Below, piece after piece: positions 54,462 through 63,258 of a DNA stretch of 64,000 nt. The stretch spans positions 1 through 64,000 of the forward strand of contig JAIXXB010000024.1 of the NCBI GenBank assembly GCA_027490955.1, read 5' to 3'. A program made the translations under genes and the position numbers. Within the stretch, counting starts at the first letter, position 1. Each line of letters begins with the position of its first letter. The stretch is from Rhodobacter sp. (lineage in GTDB: Bacteria > Pseudomonadota > Alphaproteobacteria > Rhodobacterales > Rhodobacteraceae). Below the pieces are notes generated by a model. That model searched no databases. It was not told the DNA's origin and worked only from the letters and a program-made list of their open reading frames with translations.

Positions 54462-55352
54462 CTAAAATCCAATCGAAGAAAGATAGGCGCGGTTTTTGCG
54501 CGCGTCATCTATTGGGCTGACATCCAGTGTTGGATCACAGTCCTGCTCGACTGTGCACCAGCCCGAAAAACCTGCATCCAGCAAAATCTGCCGCACGGCA
54601 GGAAAATCCACATCGCCTTGGCCAAGGTTGCAGAAAATTCCCTGCCCACAGGCATCGTAAAAACCTGTCGATTTGGCAATGGCATCGGCCTTGACCGCGG
54701 GATCTATGTCTTTGAAATGCATATAGGAAATCCGCCCGATATGGCGGCGCATAAAGGCCACGGGATCAAATCCCGCATAGGAATGATGGCCCGTGTCAAA
54801 GCAGATCTTCAAAATGCTCTCGTCCACCTCATTGAGCAGTCGCTCAAGTTCGGGTTCAAAGTCGATAAAGCCTGCGGCATGGGCGTGAATGCCCACTGTC
54901 AGCCCGTATTCTTCTGCGCCCATTTTGGCAATTGTTGCGATGCGGCCGCGAAAAGCGGCCCATTCGGCGCTGTCCATCTGCTCGGCATCATGGGCGCGCC
55001 CTGCGGTGGGGGCGCGGCGCGGCGAGATGCTGTCAATCAGCACCAAATGCTGCGCGCCATGGGCAACAAGTGCGCGGCAAGTGCGCGTTGCGGCATCCAT
55101 CACCTCGTCCCATGCTGCGGGGTCATGAAAGGGGCGAAACACCACGCCGCCGATCAGCGTCAGGTCATGCTCGGCCAAGGCCGCCCCCAAAATGGCGGGG
55201 TCTTCGGGCATAAAGCCAATCGGGCCCAATTCGATACCTTTATACCCCGCAGCGGCGCAGTCGGCCAGCACCTGACGCCACGGAGGGTTACGCGGATCCT
55301 GTGCAAACTCCACACCCCAAGAGCAGGGGGCATTGCCAATGTGAATGGTCAT
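54462..55352 (-). CDS. IolE-like TIM-barrel isomerase/dehydratase
   Basis: This 296-residue xylose-isomerase-like TIM barrel has IGNAPCSWGVEFAQDPRNPPW at the start, GYKGIELGPIGFMPEDP, and metal-binding residues in GIHAHAAGFID, KICFDTGHHSYAG, YMHFKDID and GWCTVEQDCD. The size and position in an inositol cluster suggest an inosose dehydratase or isomerase (IolE/IolI relative), but the match to true IolE is only partial. ATG at 55352 is preferred to the adjoining ATG at 55355 because of spacing from AGGA. The upstream paralogue ends 7 bases earlier. Confidence 0.78.
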   Translation of the reverse strand: MTIHIGNAPCSWGVEFAQDPRNPPWRQVLADCAAAGYKGIELGPIGFMPEDPAILGAALAEHDLTLIGGVVFRPFHDPAAWDEVMDAATRTCRALVAHGAQHLVLIDSISPRRAPTAGRAHDAEQMDSAEWAAFRGRIATIAKMGAEEYGLTVGIHAHAAGFIDFEPELERLLNEVDESILKICFDTGHHSYAGFDPVAFMRRHIGRISYMHFKDIDPAVKADAIAKSTGFYDACGQGIFCNLGQGDVDFPAVRQILLDAGFSGWCTVEQDCDPTLDVSPIDDARKNRAYLSSIGF

Positions 55353-55359
55353 CATGTCC

Positions 55360-56475
55360 TCATATCTGCGGCACAGCGTGCCATTGTCCGTCTGTCGCAG
55401 CCGCAAAGGCCGTTTCAATAATTTGGCTCACCGCAAGCCCATCGCGGAAGGTCGGCCATTTTGGCCTGCCGCTGGCGATGGCGGTGAGAAAATCCTTCGC
55501 TTCGATAATGATTTGGTCTTGATACCCCGTGCCATGGCCCGGCCCTTGGCAAAAGGCAAGATAATCGGGATGCGCTGGCCCTGTCAGAATGCGCGTATAG
55601 CCGCGCGTGGCCTCGTCCCCTTCGGCGCGGTACAGCCAGACGGCGTTCTGATCCTCTTGGTCAAAACGGATGCTGCCCTTTGTGCCATGAATTTCATAGG
55701 CATAGCCCATCTTGCGCCCAGTCGCCGTGCGGCTGATGTACAAATGTCCCATCGCGCCAGAGGCAAAGCGCAGCATCAACTGGCCATGATCGTCATTGCT
55801 GGCAGCCGTTGGCCCTTGCGGGCTGGGGCGGGTGGCATGGACTGTTTCAATCTGTGCAGACAGTTTGGCCACAGGCCCCATCAGCGCAAGCATACAGTTA
55901 ATGGGATGCGGGGCCAAATCGCCCATGCAGCCATTGGCCCGCCCTGTGGTGCGCCAATTGGCGGGCGCGTCTGGGTCAGAAAGAAAATCTTCCGTGTGTT
56001 CGCCGCGAAACCATGTGACAGTGCCAATCGCGCCATCCGCCAACAACTTGCGCACAAACTGCGTGGCAGGGGTGCGCACGTAGTTAAAGCCGATCATATT
56101 CACAAGGCCCGATGCCTCGGCCGCCGCGGTCATGGCTTGGGCATCTTGCAGCGATGCGCCCAGAGGTTTTTCGCAAAACACGGGCTTGCCTGCTGCAAAT
56201 GCCGCCAGCGCAATCTCGCGGTGGGTGTGTTGCGGCGAGGCAATCACCACCGCTTGCACCAAGGGATCGGCGACCAAATCACGCCAATCTGCCGTGGCGC
56301 GGGCAAATCCGTAAGCCTGCGCATAACCCTGAGCCGAGGCCTGACTGGTGGCCGCAATCACCTGTAATTTGGGGCGCAGCGCGGTGTTGAACAAAGGCCC
56401 CACGGCCGACAATGCCACCGCATGGGCCTTGCCCATATAGCCGCCGCCGACCAAGCCTATTCCAATCTCTGCCAC
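55360..56475 (-). CDS. Gfo/Idh/MocA-family oxidoreductase (second copy)
   Basis: This 371-residue protein starts at a GTG (56475), supported by AAGGGG upstream and by the Rossmann motif IGIGLVGGGYMGKAHA that follows directly. The family motif appears as PVFCEKPLGASLQDAQAM, and the active-site region as GCMGDLAPHPINCMLALMG. It heads the minus-strand operon and is divergent from iolC. The LacI-type operator lies 26 bases before its start codon. It could be a scyllo- or myo-inositol dehydrogenase; the precise substrate is open. An open frame extending upstream across the operator was rejected. Confidence 0.85.
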   Translation of the reverse strand: MAEIGIGLVGGGYMGKAHAVALSAVGPLFNTALRPKLQVIAATSQASAQGYAQAYGFARATADWRDLVADPLVQAVVIASPQHTHREIALAAFAAGKPVFCEKPLGASLQDAQAMTAAAEASGLVNMIGFNYVRTPATQFVRKLLADGAIGTVTWFRGEHTEDFLSDPDAPANWRTTGRANGCMGDLAPHPINCMLALMGPVAKLSAQIETVHATRPSPQGPTAASNDDHGQLMLRFASGAMGHLYISRTATGRKMGYAYEIHGTKGSIRFDQEDQNAVWLYRAEGDEATRGYTRILTGPAHPDYLAFCQGPGHGTGYQDQIIIEAKDFLTAIASGRPKWPTFRDGLAVSQIIETAFAAATDGQWHAVPQI

Positions 56476-56500
56476 GGCGGCCCCTTTCCAAAAGCTGATA

Positions 56501-56516
56501 TTGCAAGCGGTTGCAA
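56501..56516. promoter_or_regulatory. LacI-type operator in the divergent inositol promoter
   Basis: TTGCAAGCGGTTGCAA is a palindrome with the central CG usual for LacI-family operators. It lies between the GTG of the Gfo/Idh gene (56475) and iolC (56622), so one site could control both arms. The LacI gene at 52318 is the nearest candidate. Confidence 0.7.
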
Positions 56517-56621
56517 AAGTCGTATCCTTGGCAAAGAATCTGCGCAAGCCCCTATGAAAGGTCTGATAATGCCGCAAGACAGATTGCGCTCGCCTTTGGC
56601 AAATTCGCGGCAGAGCCAGTA

Positions 56622-57602
56622 ATGGCCGATCTCTCGCAGCTTGGGGCAAAACCCATTTTGGTCATTGGCCGCGCGGGCATGGACCTTTACGCCGACCCGC
56701 CCAGCACGCCGATTGAACAGGCCACGCGATTCACAGCGGCGCTTGGCGGATCCTCGGCCAATATCGCCGCTGCGCTGACCCGCGCAGGCCAACAGGCCGC
56801 GCTGCTGACGCGGGTGTCAGATGATGCAGTGGGGCGGTTTTGTTTGGCGCAACTGGATGCCTATGGCATTGGTCGCAGCTATGTCACCACTGCGGGGGGC
56901 GAGGCGCGCAATTCCCTTGCCGTGGTCGAAACGCGGCTGGAAAATTGCCAATCGGTGATCTACCGCAATCATGCAGCCGATTTTCAAATGACCATTGCAG
57001 ATGTCGAGGCGGTGGATTTCGCCCGCTTTAGCGCGGTGGTCACCACGGGCACAGTATTGGCGGCCGATCCGTCGCGCAGCGCCTGCTTTCACGCCTTTGA
57101 TCTGGCGCGCGCGGCGGGTTTGCCGCTGATTTTTGATATCGATTATCGGCCCTATTCTTGGGCATCGGCGGCGGATGCATCGCAGGCCTATGCGCGCGCC
57201 GCCGCATTGTGCGATGTGATTGTGGGCAATGATGTGGAATTTGGTTTTCTGGCGGGGCGTATGGAAGATGGGCTAGAGGCAGCCCGCAGCCTGATCGGCA
57301 CAGGCGCGCAGAATGTTGTCTATAAAATGGGCGAAAAGGGCGCGATCACCTTTACAGCCCAAGGCGCATTTCAGACGGGGATCTATCCAACTGCCGCGCT
57401 TAAACCTACGGGGGCGGGGGACGCGTTTTTGGGCAATTTCATCGCCAGCCTTGCGCGCGGCGCAGCGGTGCAGCAGGCGGTGCTGCACGGATCGGCCGCC
57501 GCCGCCATGGTCGTGGCCCGCGTGGGCTGCGCGCCCGCCATGCCCACAATTGCCGAATTGGACGCATTTTTGGCGCAGCACCCTGCCCCAATTTCTTTGT
57601 AA
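56622..57602 (+). CDS. iolC: 5-dehydro-2-deoxygluconokinase
   Basis: This 326-residue PfkB-family kinase phosphorylates 5-dehydro-2-deoxygluconate. PILVIGRAGMDLYADP and FTAALGGSSANIAAALTRAG form the N-terminal signature, with KPTGAGDAFLGNFIASLARG carrying the catalytic aspartate. MDLYADP and GNDVEFGFLAG fit IolC rather than generic sugar kinases. ATG at 56622 is the start; the frame extends toward the operator with a TTG, which was rejected. It is the single-domain type, not fused to an aldolase domain. iolB follows 11 bases later. Confidence 0.9.
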   Translation: MADLSQLGAKPILVIGRAGMDLYADPPSTPIEQATRFTAALGGSSANIAAALTRAGQQAALLTRVSDDAVGRFCLAQLDAYGIGRSYVTTAGGEARNSLAVVETRLENCQSVIYRNHAADFQMTIADVEAVDFARFSAVVTTGTVLAADPSRSACFHAFDLARAAGLPLIFDIDYRPYSWASAADASQAYARAAALCDVIVGNDVEFGFLAGRMEDGLEAARSLIGTGAQNVVYKMGEKGAITFTAQGAFQTGIYPTAALKPTGAGDAFLGNFIASLARGAAVQQAVLHGSAAAAMVVARVGCAPAMPTIAELDAFLAQHPAPISL

Positions 57603-57613
57603 AAGGACAGCCC

Positions 57614-58453
57614 ATGCATATCGCCCCCCATGACAACCAAAACCGCCCGATTGTGGATATGGGCCATCCCATGGTGCCGCTGGTCTATTTCAACATCGTC
57701 ACTCTAAAGGCGGGTGAGACCTTTGAGTATCGCACGCGCGGCTATGAAACCTGCGTTGTGCCCGCCACAGGCACTGTGACAGTCGAGGTGGCGGGCCAGA
57801 CATTTGCCGCCATTGGCCAGCGCGGCGCAGATGTCTGGGATGGCGAGCCTGAGGGCGTTTACGTGCCCCAAGACACAGGCGCGCGCATCACCGCGCTGAC
57901 CGATACCGAAACCTTTATCGCAGGCGCCCAATATGGCGAAACGCTGCGCCCCTTTGCCGTGCGCGCCGCCGATATTGACCGCGTGCAATACGGGTCGGAC
58001 GAGACGAAAACCCACCGCAAGATAAAGCATATCCTTGGCGCGGCCTATCACGACCGCGTGGGCCGCCTGCTGGTGTCAGAATTGTTCACTGTGGGTGCGG
58101 GTGGCTGGTCTGGCTTTCCAAGCCACAAGCATGACACGGACCGCCTGCCTGATGAGACGCGCCATGACGAATGCTATAACTTTCGCTTTCGCCCCGATTA
58201 TGGATCAGGCCTGCAAATGATGCAGCGCGCCGATAATGAGGTTGGGGACGCCTATCACATCATGAACCGCTCGACTGTGCTGATCGACAAGGGCTATCAT
58301 CCCTGCTGCGTGCTGCCGGGGTATGAGATGTATTATTTCACCATTCTGGGCGGGCAAAGCCAGCGCAGCCTAAAGCAGTATTTCCAACCCACCCATGCGG
58401 CCCAGCTTAAAACCATTCCGGGCATCATGGACATGGTGGCCAAGTTCAAATGA
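57614..58453 (+). CDS. iolB: 5-deoxy-glucuronate isomerase
   Basis: This 279-residue bicupin converts 5-deoxy-glucuronate to 5-dehydro-2-deoxygluconate. The metal-binding stretch WSGFPSHKHDTDRLPDETRHDECYNFRF (around 163-190) is the IolB hallmark, with the histidines and glutamate that hold the metal. YHPCCVLPGYEMYYFTILGG is also characteristic. An AAAGGA site precedes the ATG. Its stop overlaps iolJ by four bases. Confidence 0.95.
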   Translation: MHIAPHDNQNRPIVDMGHPMVPLVYFNIVTLKAGETFEYRTRGYETCVVPATGTVTVEVAGQTFAAIGQRGADVWDGEPEGVYVPQDTGARITALTDTETFIAGAQYGETLRPFAVRAADIDRVQYGSDETKTHRKIKHILGAAYHDRVGRLLVSELFTVGAGGWSGFPSHKHDTDRLPDETRHDECYNFRFRPDYGSGLQMMQRADNEVGDAYHIMNRSTVLIDKGYHPCCVLPGYEMYYFTILGGQSQRSLKQYFQPTHAAQLKTIPGIMDMVAKFK

Positions 58454-59292
58454 CGGTTGCGACCCTAGCACAGGTTTTGGGGCCTGCGCGGCGGCATGGC
58501 TATGCCGTACCAGGGCTGGTGTGTTTGGGCTGGGAAGATATGCGCGCCTATGTCGCCGCCGCCGAGGCCGAGCGCGCGCCCGTTATCTTGCAGGCAGGGC
58601 CAGGCTGCCGCGCCCACACGCCTTTGCCGATTCTGGCCCGCATGTTGCGCCATCTGGCCGAGGCGGCCAGCGTGCCCGTGGTTGTGCATTTGGATCATGG
58701 CTATGCGCTGGAAGATTGCCGCGCGGCACTGGGCGAAGGGTTTACCTCTGTCATGATCGATGGATCAAAGCTGCCCTTGCAGGCCAATATTGATCTGACA
58801 GCGGCGGCGGCGGATTTGGCCCATGCAGCGGGCGCGTCCTGCGAAGGGGAAATTGGCATTGTCGGCTATGCAGGCGGGGCGCAATCTGCAGGCACTGATC
58901 CAGACGAGGCCGCGCGATTTGCACGGCAAACGGGAATTGATGCCATGGCCGTGTCTGTGGGGAACGTGCATTTGCAGCAAAGCGCGGGCACGAGCCTTGA
59001 TTTGGCGCGCTTGGACGCAATCCGCGCAAAAACGGATGTTCCCCTTGTGATCCACGGCGGATCGGGCGTACCAATGCCCCAGCGCGCGCAACTTGCTGCA
59101 AGTGGCCATGTTGCCAAATTCAATATCGGCACAGAACTGCGCATGGCCTTTGGTGCCGCCTTGCGAGGCAGCCTTGCGGGCGATCCTGCCCAGTTTGACC
59201 GCCTGACGATTTTGTCACAAACCGAAGGGCCCGTTATGGCCGCAGCAGTGGCCATTTTGCGCAATTTGGGCGCATCTGGCCGCGCGGCCTAG
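58450..59292 (+). CDS. iolJ: class II aldolase, probable 6-phospho-5-dehydro-2-deoxygluconate aldolase
   Basis: This 280-residue zinc-dependent class II aldolase has VVVHLDHGYALEDC (around 77-90), GEIGIVGYAGG, VSVGNVH, VIHGGSGVP and FNIGTELRMAF. Because it is translationally coupled to iolB and follows iolC, cleavage of the phosphorylated ketodeoxygluconate to DHAP and malonate semialdehyde (IolJ) is more likely than fructose-bisphosphate cleavage. The sequence alone does not separate these. It converges with the fucose dehydrogenase gene, six bases apart. Confidence 0.85.
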   Translation: MTVATLAQVLGPARRHGYAVPGLVCLGWEDMRAYVAAAEAERAPVILQAGPGCRAHTPLPILARMLRHLAEAASVPVVVHLDHGYALEDCRAALGEGFTSVMIDGSKLPLQANIDLTAAAADLAHAAGASCEGEIGIVGYAGGAQSAGTDPDEAARFARQTGIDAMAVSVGNVHLQQSAGTSLDLARLDAIRAKTDVPLVIHGGSGVPMPQRAQLAASGHVAKFNIGTELRMAFGAALRGSLAGDPAQFDRLTILSQTEGPVMAAAVAILRNLGASGRAA

Positions 59293-59297
59293 CGCCG

Positions 59298-60074
<777 letters not shown>

Positions 60075-61349
60075 CTATCCTTTGAACCGATAGGCTTCGA
60101 TCGAGGCGGGCTTCATTTCGATGGAAAAACCTGCCTTGGTGGGTGGCATATAGGCCGCGTTTTTGATCACGCAGGGGTCGATGAAATGTTCGTGCAGATG
60201 ATCCACAAACTCGATCACCCGCCCGTCGCGCGTGCCTGCAATACACAGATAATCGATCATGGACATGTGCTGAACATATTCGCACAGCCCCACTCCGCCT
60301 GCATGCGGGCAGACCTTTAGATCGTGCTTTGCGGCCATCAGCATCACCGCCAGCACTTCGTTCAGGCCGCCCAAACGGCAAGCATCGATTTGCACAACGT
60401 CAATCGCGCCCTCCATGATGAACTGTTTGAACATAATGCGGTTTTGGCACATCTCGCCCGTGGCCACCTGCACGGGGGCTACGTTTTGGCGTATCTTCTT
60501 ATGGCCTGCCACATCATCGGGAGAGGTGGGTTCTTCGATAAACCATGGCTTGATAAAGGCCAGTTTATTGACCCATGCAATTGCCTCGTCCACCTCCCAG
60601 ACTTGGTTGGCGTCGATCATCAGGTTGACATCTGGGCCGACCTCGTCGCGCGCAATCGTCAGGCGGCGCAGGTCATCGTCCAGATCGCGGCCCACTTTCA
60701 TCTTGATGTGGCGAAAGCCTGCATCCACCGCCTCGCGGCACAGGCGGCGCAGTTTGGCATCATCATACCCCAGCCAACCCGCCGAAGTGGTATAGCACGG
60801 ATAACCCTCTTTCAGCAAAACAGCACGGCGGGTCTCTTTGGTATTGGCCTGTGCGGTCAAAAACTCCAGCGCCCATTCGGGGGTGATACAATCGGTGATA
60901 TAGCGAAAATCGATGCAGCGCACCAATTCTTCGGGCGGCATATCGGCGACCAGTTGCCAAACGGGTTTGCCTTCCATCTTGGCCCATAAATCCCAAACGG
61001 CATTCACCACTGCGCCCGTGGCCAAATGGATCGCGCCTTTGTCAGGCCCAATCCAACGCAGTTGCGAATCCGATGTGATAAACCGCCAGAACCGCCCCAT
61101 ATCGGCGGCCACCCAATCCATATCCAGCCCGCGCACCAAATTGCCCAACGCCTCGATCGCGGTGATGCAAATCTCGTTGCCGCGCCCGATGGTAAAGGTC
61201 AGCCCGTGGCCTTCATGCGGGCCATCGGTTTCCAAAATGACATAGGCTGCCGAGTAATCTGGATCGGGGTTCATCGCATCTGACCCGTCCAAATGCTGCG
61301 AGGTTGGAAAGCGCACATCGGCCGTGCGCAGGCCCGTAATTTTGGTCAT
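60075..61349 (-). CDS. L-fuconate dehydratase
   Basis: This 424-residue enolase-superfamily enzyme dehydrates L-fuconate to 2-keto-3-deoxy-L-fuconate. Active-site residues are all in place: K216 and K218 (IKMKVG), metal ligands D246 (DANQ), E272 (EEPT) and E299 (GEM), and the base H349 (PHAGG). The positions are within a few residues of those I recall for the Xanthomonas enzyme, and RYITDCITPEWALEFL and GYPCYTTSAGWLGY are typical of that group. The start at MTKITG overlaps the hydrolase stop (ATGA). A 97-codon upstream open frame lies inside that gene and was rejected. Confidence 0.93.
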   Translation of the reverse strand: MTKITGLRTADVRFPTSQHLDGSDAMNPDPDYSAAYVILETDGPHEGHGLTFTIGRGNEICITAIEALGNLVRGLDMDWVAADMGRFWRFITSDSQLRWIGPDKGAIHLATGAVVNAVWDLWAKMEGKPVWQLVADMPPEELVRCIDFRYITDCITPEWALEFLTAQANTKETRRAVLLKEGYPCYTTSAGWLGYDDAKLRRLCREAVDAGFRHIKMKVGRDLDDDLRRLTIARDEVGPDVNLMIDANQVWEVDEAIAWVNKLAFIKPWFIEEPTSPDDVAGHKKIRQNVAPVQVATGEMCQNRIMFKQFIMEGAIDVVQIDACRLGGLNEVLAVMLMAAKHDLKVCPHAGGVGLCEYVQHMSMIDYLCIAGTRDGRVIEFVDHLHEHFIDPCVIKNAAYMPPTKAGFSIEMKPASIEAYRFKG

Positions 61350-62200
61350 GTCCGCACCACCTTTTGCGTTTGCGTGCCCAAGCCTGCAATGCCCAACCGC
61401 ATCACCTCGCCCCCTTTTAGAAACACAGGTGGTTTTTGGCCAAGCCCGACACCCGGCGGTGTGCCTGTGGAAATCACATCGCCCGCCTCTAGGGACATGA
61501 ATTGCGACAGATAGGAAATCAGATGCGCCACACCAAAAATCATGGTCGAGGTGTTGCCGTTTTGATAGCGGTGGCCGTCGACCTCTAGCCACATATGCAG
61601 GTTGGCAATATCGCCCAGCTCGTCGGGGGTTACCAGCCACGGGCCAGTGGGGCCAAATGTATCGCAGCCCTTGCCCTTATCCCATGTGCCGCCGCGTTCG
61701 GTTTGATATTCGCGTTCGGATACATCGTTAATCACGCAATAGCCTGCAACATGATCCAGCGCGTTCGCCTGATCTATGTATTTGCCGCCCGTGCCAATAA
61801 CGACGCCCAGTTCTACCTCCCAATCGGTTTTCACCGATCCGCGAGGGATCTCGACATCATCGTCGGGGCCGCACATGGCGGTGATCCATTTGTTGAAGAT
61901 AATCGGCTCGGCAGGAATGGCCGCGCCCGTTTCGGCGGCATGGTCGGCATAATTCAGACCAATGCAGATGAATTTCCGTGTTCCGCCCACGCAAGGGCCA
62001 AGGCGGATATCCTTTTGCGGCGTGCCTGCAACCACGGGAAGGCTGTCGATATTTAGCGCCGCTATGGCTGCAAGCCCCGCAGGCGACAGCGTCGCCCCGC
62101 CAATATCGGCCGCATGGCCCGACAAATCACGGATATGCCCCGCACTGTCCAAAATACCCGGTTTTTCTTGGCCTTTGGCCCCATAGCGCAGCAATTTCAT
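61346..62200 (-). CDS. FAH-family 2,4-diketo-3-deoxy-L-fuconate hydrolase
   Basis: This 284-residue fumarylacetoacetate-hydrolase-fold protein has FICIGLNYADHAAETG, PIIFNKWITAMCGPDDDVEIP, DWEVELGVVIG with the metal-binding glutamates and YCVINDVSEREYQTERGGTWDKGKGCDTFGPTGPW. In the oxidative L-fucose route such an enzyme cleaves the diketo acid to pyruvate and L-lactate. The assignment rests on the adjoining fuconate dehydratase and fucose dehydrogenase genes; an isolated FAH-family protein could have other substrates. It follows the binding-protein gene after a terminator-like hairpin. Confidence 0.88.
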   Translation of the reverse strand: MKLLRYGAKGQEKPGILDSAGHIRDLSGHAADIGGATLSPAGLAAIAALNIDSLPVVAGTPQKDIRLGPCVGGTRKFICIGLNYADHAAETGAAIPAEPIIFNKWITAMCGPDDDVEIPRGSVKTDWEVELGVVIGTGGKYIDQANALDHVAGYCVINDVSEREYQTERGGTWDKGKGCDTFGPTGPWLVTPDELGDIANLHMWLEVDGHRYQNGNTSTMIFGVAHLISYLSQFMSLEAGDVISTGTPPGVGLGQKPPVFLKGGEVMRLGIAGLGTQTQKVVRT

Positions 62201-62227
62201 TGGTTATTCCATCAAAAAGAAAGGGGT

Positions 62228-62250
62228 GGAGGGGCCAATGCGGCCCCTCC
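62228..62250 (-). other. stem-loop after the binding-protein gene
   Basis: GGAGGGGCC (62228-62236) pairs with GGCCCCTCC (62242-62250) with a 5-base loop. On the minus strand it follows the RbsB-type stop and is trailed by a T-rich stretch. It probably works as a partial terminator or 3' stabiliser that keeps the binding protein in excess of the fucose enzymes. Confidence 0.7.
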
Positions 62251-62260
62251 GATAACGGAC

Positions 62261-63199
62261 TTAGTCGTACAGAACTGCCGCAATTTCTGGGGCATCGATG
62301 TTGGTCGAATCGTACCAGTAGAATCCGGTGTCGATGTTCTTTTCAACAGCCTCGCCCTTGGCCGCTGCAACAGCTGCCTTGACGGTTTCATAGCCGATGC
62401 CAACGGGGTTTTGCGTGATAGCGCCTGCCATCAGACCCGACTTGATCGCGTCTTTCTGTGCCTTGCCGCTGTCAAATCCGATGATCACAACTTTGCCGCC
62501 AGCTTCTTGTACGCCATTGACCATGCCAATCGCGCCGCCTTCGTTGGTGGCAAACATGCCCTTCAGATCAGGGTTTGCAGCCAGCAAAGTCTTTGCGATT
62601 TCAGCCGATTTCAACTGATCGCCGCCGCCCACTTCTACAGCAACAATCTCGATGCCAGGATGGTTAGCTTTGATTTCGTTGACGAAACCTTCGGTGCGGT
62701 CAATGCCCGTACGCGAGGTTTGGTCATGCGCGATCACGGCCACTTTGCCCTCGCCACCGATCAGTTCGGCCATTTTGGTGGCAGCCAGCGCCGATGCCGC
62801 CACGTTCGATGTGGATGCGGTCGAGACAGGGATATCGCTGTCTACGCCAGAGTCAAATGCCACAACGGGAATGCCCGCATCTTTGGCCTGTTGCAGCAAT
62901 GGAATAGCCGCTTGGCTGTCCAGCGCGGCAAAGCCAATCGCAGCAGGGTTCTTCGACAGGGCGGTGGTCAGCATTTCGATTTGCTTGTCGACCTGTGCTT
63001 CGGTTTCTGGGCCTTCGAAGGTGACTTCAACGCCAAATTCGGCTGCAGCCTTGTCAGCACCCAGCTTTACCGCTTGCCAGAACTGGTGTTGAAACCCTTT
63101 CGAGATCAGCGGGATGTATAGTTTTTCCTCGGCAGCAACGCTGGTTGCCAGCATGGCAAAAGCAGCGGTTGCCCCCAAAAGTACGCGACGTGTGAACAT
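62261..63199 (-). CDS. RbsB-like sugar ABC transporter substrate-binding protein
   Basis: This 312-residue periplasmic protein has a signal peptide (about 1-23, ATSVAA) and a type I periplasmic fold opening EKLYIPLISKGFQHQFWQAVKLGADKAA, with FAALDSQAAIPLLQQAKDAGIPVVAFDSGV and GKVAVIAHDQTS. The arrangement permease-binding protein-fucose catabolic genes suggests L-fucose or a related deoxy sugar as ligand. That specificity is inferred from operon context, not from the fold. It has a GGAGG ribosome site at 63203-63208. Confidence 0.9.
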   Translation of the reverse strand: MFTRRVLLGATAAFAMLATSVAAEEKLYIPLISKGFQHQFWQAVKLGADKAAAEFGVEVTFEGPETEAQVDKQIEMLTTALSKNPAAIGFAALDSQAAIPLLQQAKDAGIPVVAFDSGVDSDIPVSTASTSNVAASALAATKMAELIGGEGKVAVIAHDQTSRTGIDRTEGFVNEIKANHPGIEIVAVEVGGGDQLKSAEIAKTLLAANPDLKGMFATNEGGAIGMVNGVQEAGGKVVIIGFDSGKAQKDAIKSGLMAGAITQNPVGIGYETVKAAVAAAKGEAVEKNIDTGFYWYDSTNIDAPEIAAVLYD

Positions 63200-63239
63200 G
63201 ATTTCCTCCTAAAGTTCACGGTTTGGTAATGTCATTCCC

Positions 63240-63256
63240 AAGGCGTTGGCCGCCTT
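63240..63256 (-). other. short stem-loop between permease and binding-protein genes
   Basis: AAGGCG and CGCCTT pair around a 5-base loop directly after the permease stop on the minus strand. It is a weak structure that may influence relative expression. Confidence 0.35.
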
Positions 63257-63258
63257 TG

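Noticed and set aside
54144-55421. Plus-strand frame of 425 codons
   Set aside because: Antisense to the TIM-barrel and Gfo/Idh genes; the product is Cys/His-rich nonsense without a family pattern.
55345-56367. Plus-strand frame of 340 codons
   Set aside because: Antisense to the second Gfo/Idh gene.
62114-63121. Plus-strand frame of 335 codons
   Set aside because: Antisense to the binding-protein gene, which has a signal peptide and a family fold.
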